The notes under the pieces: generated by a model
Told to the model about the DNA's origin: nothing
Database searches by the model: none
Seen by the model: the letters and a program-made list of their open reading frames with translations, nothing else
Shown here: one piece after another, positions 58,981 through 64,000 of the stretch
How the letters are laid out: each line of letters opens with the position of its first letter
Position numbering within the stretch: position 1 is the first letter of the stretch
Program-made: the position numbers and the translations under genes
Origin: Thamnaconus septentrionalis
Taxonomy: Eukaryota > Chordata > Actinopteri > Tetraodontiformes > Monacanthidae
Assembly (NCBI GenBank): GCA_009823395.1
Contig: CM020518.1
Coordinates: 17,176,501-17,240,500 of the forward strand
Direction of reading: 5' to 3'
DNA length: 64,000 nt

Positions 58981-60725
58981 TTGTCATTTCTCCACTTCAA
59001 GTTGATTCACGTCCTTAAATGATTTTGACACTAGCATCATATGCAGTAATTGTAGTTGTAGTAGGAATAATTCTACAAACCCCTGGATGGCCAAGAACTT
59101 CCTCCACCTCAATGTCGCAGCTCCTCTCTCGACACAGTCTTCCTTGCACGGCCCCTCCACACATTTTCCATTGGATTCCTTCTCATACAACTTTTATCTT
59201 TTACGAGTCAAGCCATGTTTTCCTTGGTTCAGACCTATGCCTTGATTTGTCTTAACTCAAAGGTGGAATTCTTCATCAAACCATGACACATTTCCCCACA
59301 TGCTAAAATGTAAACTTAACTTAAATCAAGAGTGTTCAGAAGAAGCCCTTACTGGTTAGAACCACCTGTACCTCCGTCGATGTTGCCGCTAGACTCTAAA
59401 ACGGGTGGGCAAACTTTCTGACTGGTGGGCCCACAATGGGTTCTAAAATCTAACAGAGTGGCAGGAGCAGATGGATGGAGTGTTTTCGTTACCCACCAAT
59501 GTCAATTGAAACTGAACAAAAACATTACAGCAAAATATCTCTTTGACATCCATTAGCTTAGCTTTTTCTAATACTAACAGTTACTGCTATTTTGAAAGTA
59601 ATTTAGAGCTGTGTCATTCTTCAGGATATCATCAACATATCACTGTGGCAGAAAACGTGAGAATGCAGGGAAACTTAAACATTAGCGAGTTGGGCGGGCC
59701 GGATTAAAAAGGGCCACATGTGGCCCCCTGGCCGTAGTTTGCCTGCTCCCAAGTGTTCCGGAGTAGTTTTCTCAAGTTTTTCAGTGGATGTTCAGTTGTT
59801 GGTCGATGTTTCTCCCACATTTTCTCTTGACGACTGTCTGAACTGTCTTTCTAGTTGTAGTTAATCAGACTCGCTGTCTGTTTTGGAAAAGAGTTTTGCA
59901 AATAAAGCTGCGTTAGCTAACGAGATGGCTGCGACAGCTGTGCAGTGATCACATATTTTTCAAATGTAAATAAATGATCATTGATTCACTTGGGATACAG
60001 ATGCAACTATGGCACAAATGTGCTTTAATGTGATGGGAAGCATTTGGTTGTTGGACTGAAGAGGACAAGCTTCTGAATGAAACCAGGCTTTTATTGGAAG
60101 TAGTTCTCATTTTTTCCCCCACCAATTGTCATCCTTTTCCGATTAACACTGTTTCGTCACGACAACAAATCCTCCAATCAGAATCTTCCAGCACCATTAT
60201 TACAGATGAGCATCGACGATGGCACATTGACACAGACACCATTCACCTGCGGGACAAACATGAACATCGGAGTGTAGCTTTTACATCAGGGCTCCCCGTC
60301 ATCCGGCGTCTCTACTCTCTAAAACGGTACAATGTTGAACGGGCGAGTCGCTGGAGGAAGAACACGGGGAGACGGCAGCAGGGACGTCGACGCGGCGGAT
60401 GCGGGCTGTAAATAACGTCGGTAACAGTGAGGAGAAACCACATACAAGTTCTTCTAAAAGGTAAAAAGGTAAAAGTCTCAGGTCGTGTGCTGCTCCTTCG
60501 AGACGCCCCGTCCACCGAGGGCCAGCGTCCGATTCTTGCAGATCCGTTTAAACGCGGCGGCGCCACCACAGGGCCGGGGCTCAGGCAGCGAGTGTCGCCC
60601 GCCCGCCTTTTTTTTTTTTTTGTTTCAATGTGGAATAAACCAAGATGAAAGGAGAGAGAGGGTGGGCGAGGGGGTGTGGGCAGAAGTGGGAGGGTCGTGG
60701 GGGGAGGTGTAATGGGAGGTCTCTG
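58981..60725. other. sec31a-enoph1 convergent spacer and enoph1 3' UTR
   Basis: No gene is recognised between the convergent 3' ends. A minus-strand AATAAA at 60090-60095 gives enoph1 a 3' UTR of about 640 bases. The hAT-like repeat at 59402-59750 lies in between. Confidence 0.5.
59402..59750. mobile_element. hAT-like non-autonomous element (degenerate)
   Basis: It starts CGGGTGGGCAAACTTTCTG and ends with GCCGTAGTTTGCCTGCTCCC, an imperfect inverted pair, and contains the GGGCCACATGTGGCCCCCTG phrase found in many hAT-derived repeats. No clean target duplication is visible. Confidence 0.5.
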
Positions 60726-63677
<2,952 letters not shown>

Positions 63678-64000
63678 TTTTCGGTGTCTGCAGCTGGCTA
63701 GCTTGACGTTAGCTTAATTAGCGGCGACGCCGCGTTGAAGGCAAGACGCGCTCCTCTCGTCTGGGCCGCCAAAGCTGGCACGTAAATCGGACCAAACACT
63801 AACTCGGTGCCGGGAAACGTAGCAGCCAGTTAGACGATGGTGGCTGGCTCGCGAGCTACCATCTCCATCACGTCGCGCTGCTAGCAGAGGTTAGTGCACT
63901 GCACATGTTCAAAAACTGTCAGTCTGGCCTGTGTGTGTTCCATCAGCGGCCGGGGGCGCTACTGAGCACAGTCTTAAAAAAGAGAGGCAACGAAGAAGAG
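63678..64000 (-). promoter_or_regulatory. enoph1: enoph1 5' flank
   Basis: G+C- and CpG-richer sequence upstream of the enoph1 ATG with no further exon recognised. No TATA box is clear, as expected for a CpG-type housekeeping promoter. The window ends before any neighbouring gene can be seen. Confidence 0.4.

Noticed and set aside
59019..59255. 78-codon plus-strand frame and its 68-codon antisense partner
   Set aside because: Lies in the convergent spacer after the sec31a polyadenylation signal, with no known motif or splice partner.

Overview
The window is nuclear DNA from a ray-finned (teleost) fish. Every recognisable gene is a vertebrate orthologue split by short GT-AG introns. The introns and spacers hold fish-type Tc1/mariner and hAT remnants, a tRNA-derived SINE, and many CA/TG, TTA and GATA microsatellites. 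The species cannot be named from the sequence alone. Six protein-coding genes could be assembled exon by exon with consistent reading phase.

Left third (1-27 kb), minus strand: ppia (cyclophilin A, 5 exons, 165 aa, TATA/CRE promoter) lies downstream of zmiz2 (PIAS-like SP-RING coactivator, 19 coding exons, 881 aa). A non-coding first exon of zmiz2 lies near 26.6 kb in a CpG-rich promoter region. From memory, PPIA and ZMIZ2 are also neighbours on human 7p13, which supports both calls.

Middle (27-41 kb): a gene-free spacer with homeodomain-site clusters separates zmiz2 from a divergent plus-strand gene. That gene is a short poly(ADP-ribose) glycohydrolase (pargl-like, 16 exons, 611 aa). After an AT-rich spacer with a possible untranslated transcript comes pex11g (5 exons, 241 aa), a peroxisomal membrane protein.

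Right third (41-64 kb): sec31a (COPII outer coat, 27 coding exons, about 1387 aa, separate 5' non-coding exon) is on the plus strand. It converges on enoph1 (enolase-phosphatase 1 of the methionine salvage pathway, 6 exons, 261 aa) on the minus strand. SEC31A and ENOPH1 lie close together on human 4q21, so the window joins vertebrate blocks that are on different human chromosomes.

The genes are housekeeping and do not form one pathway. No CRISPR array, operon, virus or toxin gene was seen. The less ordinary content is a set of precisely bounded transposons inside introns and UTRs: two hAT copies with perfect 8-bp target duplications, two internally deleted Tc1 elements, a SANT-domain-bearing element with a 5-bp duplication, and a palindromic GATA-rich structure in an enoph1 intron. 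There are also a few gene-structure questions: zmiz2 upstream ORFs, a missing ALG-2 motif in sec31a, and alternative donors.
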